Below are positions 1-8,533 of a DNA stretch of 64,000 nucleotides, one piece after another. The DNA comes from Pelotomaculum thermopropionicum SI (GTDB taxonomy: Bacteria > Bacillota > Desulfotomaculia > Desulfotomaculales > Pelotomaculaceae): the NCBI GenBank assembly GCA_000010565.1, contig AP009389.1, positions 1,612,001 through 1,676,000 of the forward strand, given 5' to 3'. The notes under the pieces are model-generated. The model saw only the letters and a program-made list of their open reading frames with translations. It made no database searches and was not told the origin of the DNA. Every line of letters starts with the position of its first letter. The first letter of the stretch is position 1. Made by a program: the position numbers and the translations under genes.

Positions 1-632
1 ATTACCATTCCGCCGTTGTTTTTAACCGCCATGGCCAGTTGCAACGCTTCCAGGAACAGGCATTCTTTATCCATGGTAAAGTTGCCGTTTTCGTCACAAG
101 TAGTGCCACGGATGACGGCCACATCAATTTTAAAAGGCTTGTAGTACAGGTACTCCTCGCCTTCAAACTCAATCAGTTTAACCATATCATCCTTGGTAAT
201 ATCATTTGCCTTGCCGCCCTCTAAACGTGGATCAACATAAGTGCCCAATCCCACTTTAGTAATTACGCCGATTTTTTTGCCGGCTATTTGCCGCCACAAA
301 TGAGTCATAACGCCCTGGGGGATTAAATGGCACTCAATTTTATTTTCAAGCACCAGTTTGCCCAGTTTGGGAGCCTCGCCTATATGACCTCCGATATGCT
401 TCCTGACCATGCCCTCATGGCCGAAATGGTTCATTCCCCTGTTTTTATGGTCGCCGCATCCGCAGCTATGGGTGAGCATGAGATCCCGCGGGTGCCCCGT
501 TTCAAGAAAACGCTTCTCAATGGCTGAGGCTACCTCTTCGGCAAAGCCGCATAGACCGGCCGTTGTCCATGCTATGCACATACCGTCTTGAATCAGCTCA
601 GCTGCCTGCTCGGCCGTAATAATTTTGGACAT
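1..632 (-). CDS. Acyl-CoA:acetate CoA-transferase, N-terminal part (cut by window edge)
   Basis: The reading frame starts at the ATG at 632 behind a GGGGGAATGTTA ribosome site and stays open to base 1, giving the first 210 residues. It starts MSKIITAEQAAEL and contains EKRFLETGHPRD, GVITKVGLGTYVDPR and RGTTCDENGN, which are hallmarks of the family I YdiF/propionate CoA-transferase type (usual length 515-540 residues). The catalytic-Glu half lies outside the window. It is clearly paralogous to the complete enzyme at 43509-45128. Such enzymes move CoA between short-chain acyl-CoAs and free acids in the cytoplasm. A LysR-type operator lies about 230 bp upstream. The family is well supported; the substrate is unknown. 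Confidence 0.9.
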   Translation of the reverse strand, partial: MSKIITAEQAAELIQDGMCIAWTTAGLCGFAEEVASAIEKRFLETGHPRDLMLTHSCGCGDHKNRGMNHFGHEGMVRKHIGGHIGEAPKLGKLVLENKIECHLIPQGVMTHLWRQIAGKKIGVITKVGLGTYVDPRLEGGKANDITKDDMVKLIEFEGEEYLYYKPFKIDVAVIRGTTCDENGNFTMDKECLFLEALQLAMAVKNNGGMV

Positions 633-996
633 TAACATTCCCCCTTTCAAAAGATTAAAGTACACATAATACTTTCAAGACTTTGCTATAAAAGCTCAAC
701 TACCCCCAAAACAGTTTCCTTATGTATGCCTCACCTCACCTTATTTTTTATTGAGTGTAGCAAAGAGTAAAAAAACTTATTACATATCTAAATAATTAGC
801 CATTTTCATTTATTTGTTTCATATTACCATTGACAAATGCAAAAAGTGAAATATATGTTTGCGATTGTATTAATAAGATTAACCTATTAATACATAGGCG
901 GCACAACAAAAAATCAGCTTAATCACATCGTTTACTTTTTATGCAAATATAGCCACTTCCTAATTTATTTTCTTTGCTCTATATATCTTTTTGCTT
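633..996. other. AT-rich intergenic region upstream of the CoA-transferase
   Basis: This 364-bp stretch has no credible gene. It carries the promoter side of the minus-strand CoA-transferase and the dyad at 858-893. No clear terminator was seen after the DASS gene that ends at 997. Confidence 0.6.
858..893. promoter_or_regulatory. Candidate LysR-type operator, copy 1 (ATTAAT-N11-ATTAAT)
   Basis: ATTAAT at 869-874 and ATTAAT at 886-891 are separated by exactly 11 bases, extended to GTATTAATA/TATTAATAC arms (867-875 and 885-893). This is a T-N11-A dyad as known for LysR-type regulators. The left flank TTTGCGATTGTATTAAT (858-874) recurs with one mismatch on the opposite strand at 5625-5641. It lies about 230 bp upstream of the CoA-transferase start. 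Confidence 0.6.
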
Positions 997-2427
997 CTAA
1001 AACAGCCCCATCGGACGGGCAAGCAGCAACATGGCAGCGGTTACAATAACCGTCCAGAAAATGCATGTGGGCCAGCCTGTTTTGAAATAATCGGTCATTT
1101 TATAATGGCCCGAAGCGTAAGTAATAAGGGGCACCGGATCAAGAGGCAGCAGGAAGGCTGCAGATACGGTGAAGCCCATAGGAATGATCAGGAAAGCCGG
1201 GCTTATGCCTATGCCGACGGCCAGCGAGGCCAGGGTGGGCACCATGATGGAGACAATGGCTGCATTCACGGGCACCAGCAGGTGAATCAAGATTGTAAAA
1301 ACAACTACAAAAAGTATCACCATCAGAGGAGAAGCCCCCTGGATCCCGCGCAGAGCTGATTCGGCCAGCCAGGTGGCGGCGCCGGACTGCCATAAGGATG
1401 TTCCCAGGGAATTAGCAGCCCCGATCAGCAGGATTGTATCCCAGCCAATTCTTTGTTTTGTATTTTCCCAGGTCAGCAAATCTATCCCGGGCAGGAAGAA
1501 GAACGCAGCGCCAATTGTTGCTGAAACCGGCAGGGGAATTTTATGATAGGGCTCCGTAAACCATGTAATAAGCATCATCGCAAAAATTACCAAGAACTTT
1601 ATTTCTTTTGCTGATACCGGTCCCAGGGCGGCATACTCCTTATGGATATCCTCTATGCCGGCAAGGCGTTCAATCTCCGGGGGAAATATCATGGTCAAAA
1701 TCTTCCACACGATGGGAATGGTGACAATCACAACGGGAATGCCTATAGCAGACCACTGGGTAAATGATATTTCAATATTTGACGTGGACTTCAGCAGGGA
1801 AAGCGACAGCACGTTCAGCGAAGAACCTGCCGGGGTGGCTACGCCGCCAATTAAAGAGGAGAAAGGGATGCCAATCATCATGGCCCTGCCGAGATTACTG
1901 GAGCCAAGCCGGCAGTTGTTTTTTTCCAATAAGGCCATGCCAATCGGGAAGAATGCGGCGCACGCGGGCACGTCTGAAATAACCGATGAGATTAAAGCGG
2001 TTGCTACCATTATGTAAAAAAGCGCTTTTTTAGGGTTGCCACCGGACAAAATGGTCAGCTTCATGGAAATCCTCTGGCTAAGGCCGCTCATATTAAGAGC
2101 GTTGGCCATGAAAAACGAGGCAACCACAAAGAGCAGGGTTGGGGTTGCAAAGTTTGCCACGGCCGTACCCTGCGGTGAAACGCCGGTTACGTGCTGCATG
2201 AATACGAAAAAAAGCGACGCTATTGCTATTGGAATAACCTCGGTAATCCAGGCTATAACGACAACCACCATCAACGCTATGGCCTTTTGCCCCTCTGGCT
2301 TAAGCCCGGCGGGAGCCGGCAGGTTGGCCAGAACAAAATAAATCAGCAATAAGGCTATTACCCAGACAATTCTTTTTGTTGTAACGGAAATTGTTTCAAT
2401 CTTTTTCTCTGCATAAGTATTTTGCAT
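997..2427 (-). CDS. DASS/SLC13-family anion symporter
   Basis: This is a 476-residue polytopic membrane protein, near the family's usual length. It has a hydrophobic segment at residues 18-36, about 11-12 further segments, and the ITEVIPIAIASL signature of divalent-anion:sodium symporters. The family carries dicarboxylates, citrate or sulfate with sodium across the inner membrane. The start is fixed by GGAGGAATACAG-ATG. The two SNT-type sodium-site motifs are altered here: SDVPAC at residues 151-156 and PVNAAIV near residue 385. The coupling ion or substrate may therefore differ. It is on the same strand as the CoA-transferase 365 bp downstream, so it may supply an acid for CoA activation. 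The family is secure; the substrate is unknown. Confidence 0.88.
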   Translation of the reverse strand: MQNTYAEKKIETISVTTKRIVWVIALLLIYFVLANLPAPAGLKPEGQKAIALMVVVVIAWITEVIPIAIASLFFVFMQHVTGVSPQGTAVANFATPTLLFVVASFFMANALNMSGLSQRISMKLTILSGGNPKKALFYIMVATALISSVISDVPACAAFFPIGMALLEKNNCRLGSSNLGRAMMIGIPFSSLIGGVATPAGSSLNVLSLSLLKSTSNIEISFTQWSAIGIPVVIVTIPIVWKILTMIFPPEIERLAGIEDIHKEYAALGPVSAKEIKFLVIFAMMLITWFTEPYHKIPLPVSATIGAAFFFLPGIDLLTWENTKQRIGWDTILLIGAANSLGTSLWQSGAATWLAESALRGIQGASPLMVILFVVVFTILIHLLVPVNAAIVSIMVPTLASLAVGIGISPAFLIIPMGFTVSAAFLLPLDPVPLITYASGHYKMTDYFKTGWPTCIFWTVIVTAAMLLLARPMGLF

Positions 2428-3086
2428 CTGTATTCCTCCTGTCAGAATAAAATCTTGTCAGAAGCGCCAGAACAACACACAAGCATTAAACAGCACTTAG
2501 AAATTGAAATATGCCCGGCATACCAGGCCGGCACCACCTTCCTTTCCGTCAAGACAAAAAGAGACGAATTTGTTTCGCCTCTCTATCTGCAATTTGACCG
2601 GACTTCATTTGCCATACAGCTTCTCCCCTGATGTTAAAGGCTTTATAACTACCCGAAGGTGCGCTTGTCATTAACGGCAGTTACATAATCTGGCTTACCT
2701 GAATTACGGGTAAGATGGCCAGTAAATAGAAATCCATCAGATTGTTCTTTTTTGCACAAAATAATTGACATCACTACTTTTAAAAATAAGCCCCTATCCC
2801 TCTTTCACAAGCGTTATTACAAAAAAAGTTATTTATTTGCAAAAACTAACAATTTAAAACACTAAGTTTGTTATTATATTAACATTCACTAATCAATAAA
2901 GAGAAATACTTATTGGATATTAAATTTATAGCAAATTCTTATAAATAACTAAAATAAATAATTAAAAAATATGTACAGCATAAAAAAATTAAAACCGGCC
3001 TGTAAAAACCGGTTATTACAAATATATGTATATTTATCCTTATTTTTACTTATTATATATTTAATATTTGTTCCTGATTTTTACTC
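2428..3086. other. AT-rich intergenic region
   Basis: There are 659 bases between the DASS gene start and the 3' end of the VWA gene. Apart from the terminator at 2976-3014, no coding frame with a ribosome site or family resemblance was seen. It should hold the DASS promoter, but none was assigned with confidence. Confidence 0.6.
2976..3014 (-). terminator. Rho-independent terminator of the MoxR-VWA operon
   Basis: Read on the minus strand, AACCGG (3014-3009) pairs with CCGGTT (2998-2993) and is followed by TTAATTTTTTTATG. It lies about 70 bp past the stop codon of the VWA gene. Confidence 0.7.
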
Positions 3087-4343
3087 TTAAATGATCTTTG
3101 ATTTTAACCTTTTTATCGCCTGTTCCAGTCCTTCCGGCGTAAGCTCGTACATAGGAAACACTTCTTGAACCATAGGGATTGTAAAGTGATCCGGCTGACT
3201 GCCCCATAAAGCGGCGGGAACCGGGTTGAGCCAGACCGAGTAAGGAAAGTGCCTGGCCAGGCGCCTTAACCAGGCCAGGCCGGGAATGTCGTTTTTCATC
3301 CACCAGTCAATGGCCCCTCCAACCATTGTTAATTCGCTCGGCGCCATGCTGGCATCGCCTACTATAATCAACCGGTAATCAGAACCCAGAGAGCTTAAAA
3401 CATCCTCCGTTTTTACGGCAAAGCTTTTTTCAATAAAAGGACGGGTATAAATAAAGTCATATATGCAGTTGTGAAAATAATAAAATTTCATATCTTTAAA
3501 ATGAGTGGTGCGATTGGCTGCCGTAAACAGGCGGCTGCAAATCTGCATGTAACGGTCCATCGAACCGCCCGAATCCATAAAAAGAGCTACCTTGATCATG
3601 TTGCGGCGGGGACGCTCCCACACCAGCTTTAACATGCCGGCATTCCTGCCGGTAGCATCTACAGTGCCTTTCAGGTCAAGTTCGTCCTTTGGTCCTTCCG
3701 TCCTGGTACTGAACTGCCGCAGTTTTCTGAGAGCTACTTCGAACTGGCGGACACCGGTGATCTGGTCGTTTCGAAATTCCCTGTAGACACGTTTAGCAGC
3801 GACCTTAACCGCCGACAGATTCGACGATTCCCCGCCAATGCGCAGACCGGCCTGGTGAGAACCCTCATTGCCGAAGGCAGAAGCCCCGCCAGTGCCGATC
3901 CAGCGCTGACCGCCGTGGTGCTCGCCGTCCTGGCTCTTTAACCTTTCTTCCAGCTGTCGCCGCATTTCTTCGAGATCCCATTGTGCCAGTATATTTTTTT
4001 GCCCGCTATCCAAGTGCAGGCGCTTTTCGTCATCACCGTCAGACAGCAGGGGCTTTCCGGCTGCAGTCATAAAACCTTGCAGTTCGGGACTGTTAAACCA
4101 TTCCAGTGCTTTCTCCAGAATTTCTTCCGGATCTTTCAAATCTTTAAAGTATTTTAAAAAGGCCATATCATAACGATCATAATGAGCCTCGCTTTTAACC
4201 AAAATTGCCCTGGCCAGATAATAAAAAGCCGTCAGACTGGAACAAGAAAGGCCCTTTGCCAGCGCTTCCATCAGGGTCATCCACTCTGTCAAGGTAACCG
4301 GTACACCCTCATTTTTTAACTGGTAAAAAAAACCGGCAAACAA
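3087..4343 (-). CDS. VWA-domain protein, CoxE-like
   Basis: This 418-residue cytoplasmic protein has a helical N-terminal half and a von Willebrand A domain from about residue 248. The metal site reads DSGGS (257-261) instead of the common DxSxS, with a later Asp at GDAS (330). CoxE/YehP-type proteins partner MoxR AAA ATPases; in CO dehydrogenase systems the CoxD/CoxE pair helps mature the molybdenum site. The MoxR-type gene sits 39 bp upstream on the same strand, so the two form an operon closed by the terminator at 2976-3014. What this pair acts on here is inference. The molybdenum hydroxylase at 45-49 kb is one candidate client. Confidence 0.85.
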   Translation of the reverse strand: MFAGFFYQLKNEGVPVTLTEWMTLMEALAKGLSCSSLTAFYYLARAILVKSEAHYDRYDMAFLKYFKDLKDPEEILEKALEWFNSPELQGFMTAAGKPLLSDGDDEKRLHLDSGQKNILAQWDLEEMRRQLEERLKSQDGEHHGGQRWIGTGGASAFGNEGSHQAGLRIGGESSNLSAVKVAAKRVYREFRNDQITGVRQFEVALRKLRQFSTRTEGPKDELDLKGTVDATGRNAGMLKLVWERPRRNMIKVALFMDSGGSMDRYMQICSRLFTAANRTTHFKDMKFYYFHNCIYDFIYTRPFIEKSFAVKTEDVLSSLGSDYRLIIVGDASMAPSELTMVGGAIDWWMKNDIPGLAWLRRLARHFPYSVWLNPVPAALWGSQPDHFTIPMVQEVFPMYELTPEGLEQAIKRLKSKII

Positions 4344-4382
4344 AGCAAAGCTCCTTTCCGTATTTGAATGTAATAATAAATC

Positions 4383-5243
4383 CTACATGTAGGGGAAATA
4401 CTGCTTAATCCCTTCTCCTCCGCTTTTAAGATGCTGCTGAACTTTTGCAAAATCCTCCCTCTTTTTTATTAAAACGCCGAGGAAAGGCAGCTCACGGGTT
4501 ATCCGCTCAGGATTCACGCCACCAAGAACAAGCGCCTGAACCCAGTCCAACAACTCGCTGGTGCTTGGCTTTTTAAGAATGCCGTTAATTCCCCGCAGCC
4601 TGTAAAAAGCCTCCAGAGCCTGGCACAGCAGGCGCTCCTCCAGATCAGGAAAATGAACCCTGACAATCCTGGCCATCATTTCCGCATCCGGAAAATCTAT
4701 ATAGTGAAAAATGCAGCGCCTGAGGAAGGCGTCAGGCAATTCTTTTTCAGCATTGCTGGTAATTATGACTACCGGCCGGTTTTTCGCCTTAATTGTCTCC
4801 CCGGTTTCCGGTATATAGAAATCCATGATGTCCAGCTCCCACAGGAGGTCATTAGGGAATTCCAGATCCGCCTTGTCTATCTCGTCAATTAGCAGCACCA
4901 CCGGTTCGTCAGAGGTAAAAGCCTCCCCGAGTTTACCAAGCTTGATGTACTGTTTAATATCAGACACATCGCGGTCGCCAAACTGGCTGTCGTAAAGGCG
5001 CTGCACCGTGTCGTAGATATACAGCCCGTCCTGCGCCTTGGTGGTCGATTTAATGTTCCAGATAATAAGCTTAAACCCAAGGCTGTCGGCAATACTTTTG
5101 GCCAACATGGTTTTGCCCGTACCCGGCTCGCCCTTTATCAGCAGCGGCCGCCCCAGTGCAATAGCTATATTAACGCTGTTTTGCAATTCGGAAGAAGCTA
5201 TATAATCCTTTGAACCTTTAAACTTCAAATTTTCTGTTGCCAT
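4383..5243 (-). CDS. MoxR-type AAA+ ATPase (CoxD-like)
   Basis: This 286-residue ATPase has Walker A GEPGTGKT (38-45), Walker B LLIDEID (about 117-123) and the sensor region VVIITSNAEKELPDAFLRRC. I take the start as the ATG at 5243 because GGGGTG sits 5 bases upstream; the in-frame GTG at 5258 has no ribosome site. MoxR proteins act as chaperone-like ATPases that remodel or metallate partner enzymes, usually with a VWA protein encoded next to them, as here (3087-4343). A LysR-type dyad lies 158-183 bp upstream. The family is secure; the client protein is unknown. Confidence 0.92.
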   Translation of the reverse strand: MATENLKFKGSKDYIASSELQNSVNIAIALGRPLLIKGEPGTGKTMLAKSIADSLGFKLIIWNIKSTTKAQDGLYIYDTVQRLYDSQFGDRDVSDIKQYIKLGKLGEAFTSDEPVVLLIDEIDKADLEFPNDLLWELDIMDFYIPETGETIKAKNRPVVIITSNAEKELPDAFLRRCIFHYIDFPDAEMMARIVRVHFPDLEERLLCQALEAFYRLRGINGILKKPSTSELLDWVQALVLGGVNPERITRELPFLGVLIKKREDFAKVQQHLKSGGEGIKQYFPYM

Positions 5244-5400
5244 AATAACACCCCGCACAAATATTTTATTAAACTATGAATTTTGCACATAAGTTACATA
5301 ATTTAAAATTATAATAAACTTCATTGTTGCATTTAATTTTATAACGCTTTAATTTATATTACCACTTTAAGAATAACAGTTAAATACATGTTATTGATTT

Positions 5401-5425
5401 CATTAATAATTTCTACCTATTAATG
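5401..5425. promoter_or_regulatory. Candidate LysR-type operator, copy 2
   Basis: ATTAAT (5402-5407), 11 bases, ATTAAT (5419-5424), within CATTAATA...TATTAATG. The architecture is identical to the copy at 858-893, and the nine inner bases also end in ACC. It lies about 160 bp upstream of the MoxR start. Confidence 0.6.
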
Positions 5426-5606
5426 CAATTGTTATAATTAAAAAATAACATTTCCTCAAATTTGCTTAATTTAATAAAAATCATCGGTGAAACCAACATA
5501 AATTAAATATATTTTTAAATAGATTTCTTAACAGTTTTAACTTATACTATATAATACTATGCAATATAATACAATAAAAATTTGACTTTCGCAGCATACT
5601 CAAAAA

Positions 5607-5641
5607 CATTAATAAGTTTAAGCGATTAATATAATCGCAAA
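5607..5641. promoter_or_regulatory. Candidate LysR-type operator, copy 3
   Basis: ATTAAT (5608-5613), 11 bases, ATTAAT (5625-5630). On the minus strand, 5641-5625 reads TTTGCGATTATATTAAT, matching 16 of 17 bases of the flank of copy 1. It lies about 225 bp upstream of the CoA-ligase start. Confidence 0.6.
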
Positions 5642-5856
5642 CGCATATTTAACTTTACCAGTTTTATAGTGGTAAAATAAAAAAAAAATTAGATTTCTTT
5701 TCACAATAAAATTTAATAAAATTTTTAGTTAAAATTACAGTTTTCAACAGTAAAAATAGGCCCTTAATTTAAATATATCACTAATGCCGGACCTTAAACC
5801 AAATAAAAGGCAATGCATGCCCATAAGCTGATGCACAAAACAAGGAGGCGCTTGGT

Positions 5857-7449
5857 ATGCTTTCATTGCCGGAGGTGCCTGAAGAGTTTAACATATGCAC
5901 CTTTCTTCTTGACAGACATTTAAAGGAGGGCCGGGGTAACAATATTGCGGTATATTATAAAGACAAGAAATTGACATATGCACAAATTGCAGAGGAATCA
6001 AACCGTTTTGGGAATGTCCTGCTGAATTTGGGTATAGAGCGGGAAAATCGCGTAATGATTTGTTTATATGACTGCCCGGAATTTATAACCAGTTTTTTTG
6101 GTGCAATGAAGATTGGAGCCGTACCTGTTCCTGTAAGCACAATGGCAGTATCACAGGACTATCTTTATTACCTAAACGATAGCAGGGCAAAAGTATTAAT
6201 AATTGATGAAAAAATATTGCCAGAGGTTATAAAGGTAAAAAATCAGCTAATCCATTTGAAACATATAATTGTACTGGGGAATTCAGAACCCGGCCAGCTA
6301 AATTACAGTGAATTGATAAAAAATTCGCCTCCTGATTTGACAACTGCAATCACCTCAAGGGACGACATGGCTTTTTGGTTTTACAGTTCAGGCACTACCG
6401 GCAAGCCAAAAGGAGTTGTTCACCTGCACCACGATCTTGTTTTTTTAACCGCACACTGCCGTGAAGTACTCTCCATGACTCCGGATGACATAGTATTTTC
6501 AGTCTCCAAACTTTACTTTTCTTACGGCCGCAACAGTTCGCTCGACTCCGTCTTTTTCAGCGGCGGAGCGGCAGTTCTATATCCCGGCCTGCCGCGGCCG
6601 GAAAGCATCGTTAAGGTTGTTAAAAAATATCGCCCCACAATCTTTTGCGGGGTTCCCAGCTCATATTCGGCTATATTGAATTATCTGGAAAAATATAAGG
6701 TTGAATACGATTTTTCATCGGTGCGGGCATTTGTATCGGCGGGCGAACCGCTGCCCAAAGGCATATTTTACCGATGGAAAGAAAAATTCGGCATGGATAT
6801 TTTGGATGGAATTGGTTCTACCGATGTAGGCGCGATTTATATTTCTTCCCTGCCGGGACAAATCAAGCCAGGTAGTGTTGGCAAGCTTCTTTCTAATTTT
6901 GAAGGCAAACTGGTCGACGAACTCGGGCGTGAAGTAGCCAGGGGCGAAATCGGCAATCTATGGATAAAATGCGACGGCACCGCATCGCATTACTGGAACA
7001 AACATCAAAAAACAAAGGAAAGCTTCTGCGGGGAATGGTTCATAACAGGCGATATGTTCTATCAGGATGAAGAAGGTTTCTATTATAGCGTCGGCCGGTC
7101 GGACGACATGCTTAAAGCCGGGGGAATATGGGTTTCCCCATTTGAAGTGGAAGACATATTAACCGAGCACCACGCAGTAAGCGAATGCGGAGTGGTTGGC
7201 GCACCGGACAAGGATAACCTGGAAAAGCCCGTAGCTTTTGTTGTCCTTAAAAAGGGTTATAAACCTTCCCCCTTGCTTGAAAACGAACTGCAGGAATTTG
7301 TGCGCAGTAAAACCGCCCATTATAAATATCCCCGCTGCATTCACTTCGTCGACAAGCTGCCGCGCACAGCAAACGGCAAGCTGCAGCGCTGCAAGCTTCG
7401 TGAAAAACTGTACAGCTTTAAGAATCAGCGGCAGAAAAGCCAGCCTTGA
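5857..7449 (+). CDS. Benzoate-CoA ligase family acyl-CoA synthetase
   Basis: This 530-residue AMP-forming ligase has the P-loop YSSGTTGKPKG (176-186), a FYSVGRSDDMLKAGG-type hinge (A8) and the C-terminal catalytic lysine in ANGK (about 508). Length and the VHLHHDL and SYGRNSS segments fit the benzoate/4-hydroxybenzoate-CoA ligase family rather than fatty-acyl or acetyl-CoA synthetases. It would form an aromatic or alicyclic acyl-CoA from acid, ATP and CoA in the cytoplasm. The start has AAGGAGGCGCTTGGT-ATG. It lies downstream of LysR-type dyads and 163 bp before a LysR gene, so it is a likely target of that regulator. The exact acid is not determinable from sequence. Confidence 0.87.
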   Translation: MLSLPEVPEEFNICTFLLDRHLKEGRGNNIAVYYKDKKLTYAQIAEESNRFGNVLLNLGIERENRVMICLYDCPEFITSFFGAMKIGAVPVPVSTMAVSQDYLYYLNDSRAKVLIIDEKILPEVIKVKNQLIHLKHIIVLGNSEPGQLNYSELIKNSPPDLTTAITSRDDMAFWFYSSGTTGKPKGVVHLHHDLVFLTAHCREVLSMTPDDIVFSVSKLYFSYGRNSSLDSVFFSGGAAVLYPGLPRPESIVKVVKKYRPTIFCGVPSSYSAILNYLEKYKVEYDFSSVRAFVSAGEPLPKGIFYRWKEKFGMDILDGIGSTDVGAIYISSLPGQIKPGSVGKLLSNFEGKLVDELGREVARGEIGNLWIKCDGTASHYWNKHQKTKESFCGEWFITGDMFYQDEEGFYYSVGRSDDMLKAGGIWVSPFEVEDILTEHHAVSECGVVGAPDKDNLEKPVAFVVLKKGYKPSPLLENELQEFVRSKTAHYKYPRCIHFVDKLPRTANGKLQRCKLREKLYSFKNQRQKSQP

Positions 7450-7612
7450 AGCTGAAACATTTTAAAAAAATTTTAAATTTAGGCTTGTTATTTATTTCAC
7501 ATTTTGATTTGTTTATTAAAAAAAGTTATAATTAAATAAAAATTAATTAAAAAGTCTTAATATTTTAGTGTTAAAAGTTAAAAATGGCACTTTTAAACAG
7601 GGGGGACTATTT

Positions 7613-8506
7613 ATGGAAATGCATCAGCTGGAATATGTGTTGGCTGTAGCAAAATACAATAGTTTCACCCGCGCTGCAGAAGAGATCAAAATATCACAAT
7701 CATCCCTTTCACAGCAAATTAGCAAACTGGAAAACGAACTGGGTGTAAGCTTGTTTGCAAGGACAACCAGGTCCGTGCAGCTCACTCCGGCGGGAGCGGA
7801 ATTTGTCGCCTACGCAAAGCGGATTATATCGGAGGCCATCGAAGCACGCCGGTGTATCCAGGAATATGTAGCTGTTGAAAAGGGCCACCTGAACCTGGGT
7901 GTAATACCAATTATAGGGTATTATAACCTGCCAAATCTGCTGGCCAACTTTGCCAAAAACTATCCGGGGATTACGATAAGCCTGCTTGAAGAGCAGTGCG
8001 ACGAGCTTCTGCGCCTGCTCCAGGCATCAAAAATCGATGCAGCTATCGTCCAGCATGTCATTCCGGAAATGCAGCTGCAGTATTATCCCCTGCTGACCGA
8101 CCAGATGGTTGTAGTAACCTATGACCGCCACCCATTTTCCACCAGAAAGTCTGTAGACATAAGAGAGTTAAAAAACGAGCGCTTTATTGTAACCCCCCCT
8201 GTTTCCGGGCACTACCACGACTTTATTAATGCCTGCCACCTTGCCGGTTTCGAACCGAAGGTACTGGTAACCTGCTCTATGGTAAGAACCATTCTGGGCC
8301 TTGTTCGCGAAGAGGTAGGCATTACGGTCCTTTCATCATGTGTCGCAGCATTAGACAAGACCCCGGGGTTGTCGATCATCCCGCTGACGCCTCCGGTAAA
8401 CAGAAAAATTGTTCTGGCCGTATCAAAAAATAACGGCCTGTCCCCGGCCTTAAAAGTATTTGTAAAATATATCCCACAGTGGGTTAACGCAAAACAAACG
8501 GCTTAA
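7613..8506 (+). CDS. LysR-family transcriptional regulator
   Basis: This 297-residue protein has the N-terminal winged helix MHQLEYVLAVAKYNSFTRAAEE...SQSSLSQQISKLE typical of LysR regulators, followed by a periplasmic-binding-like effector domain. The ATG at 7613 follows GGGGGGACTATTT, which fixes the start over an upstream in-frame GTG. The effector domain contains VNIDSK-like turns and a conserved C-terminal half of normal length (family 290-310). It is the only LysR gene in the window and lies beside the ligase and dyads at 858, 5401 and 5607, so it is the best candidate to bind them. Its inducer is unknown; an acyl-CoA or aromatic acid would be typical. Confidence 0.92.
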   Translation: MEMHQLEYVLAVAKYNSFTRAAEEIKISQSSLSQQISKLENELGVSLFARTTRSVQLTPAGAEFVAYAKRIISEAIEARRCIQEYVAVEKGHLNLGVIPIIGYYNLPNLLANFAKNYPGITISLLEEQCDELLRLLQASKIDAAIVQHVIPEMQLQYYPLLTDQMVVVTYDRHPFSTRKSVDIRELKNERFIVTPPVSGHYHDFINACHLAGFEPKVLVTCSMVRTILGLVREEVGITVLSSCVAALDKTPGLSIIPLTPPVNRKIVLAVSKNNGLSPALKVFVKYIPQWVNAKQTA

Positions 8507-8533
8507 AGTTCCTTTCAAATGGAATTTTTAAGC
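8501..8533. terminator. Bidirectional terminator between convergent genes
   Basis: GCTTAAA (8501-8507) and TTTAAGC (8527-8533), extended inward by TTCC/GGAA, form a stem spanning the two stop codons of the LysR gene and the minus-strand DUF2889-like gene, with A and T runs on the proper sides. Confidence 0.55.

Larger units (their letters stand above)
5244..5856. other. Divergent AT-rich regulatory region
   Basis: This 613-bp region between the minus-strand MoxR operon and the plus-strand CoA ligase contains no gene. It holds two LysR-type dyads (5401-5425 and 5607-5641) and between them TACTATATAATACTAT at 5545-5560, which resembles the palindromes near the etf promoter. GGAGG at 5842-5846 serves the ligase. 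Confidence 0.6.
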
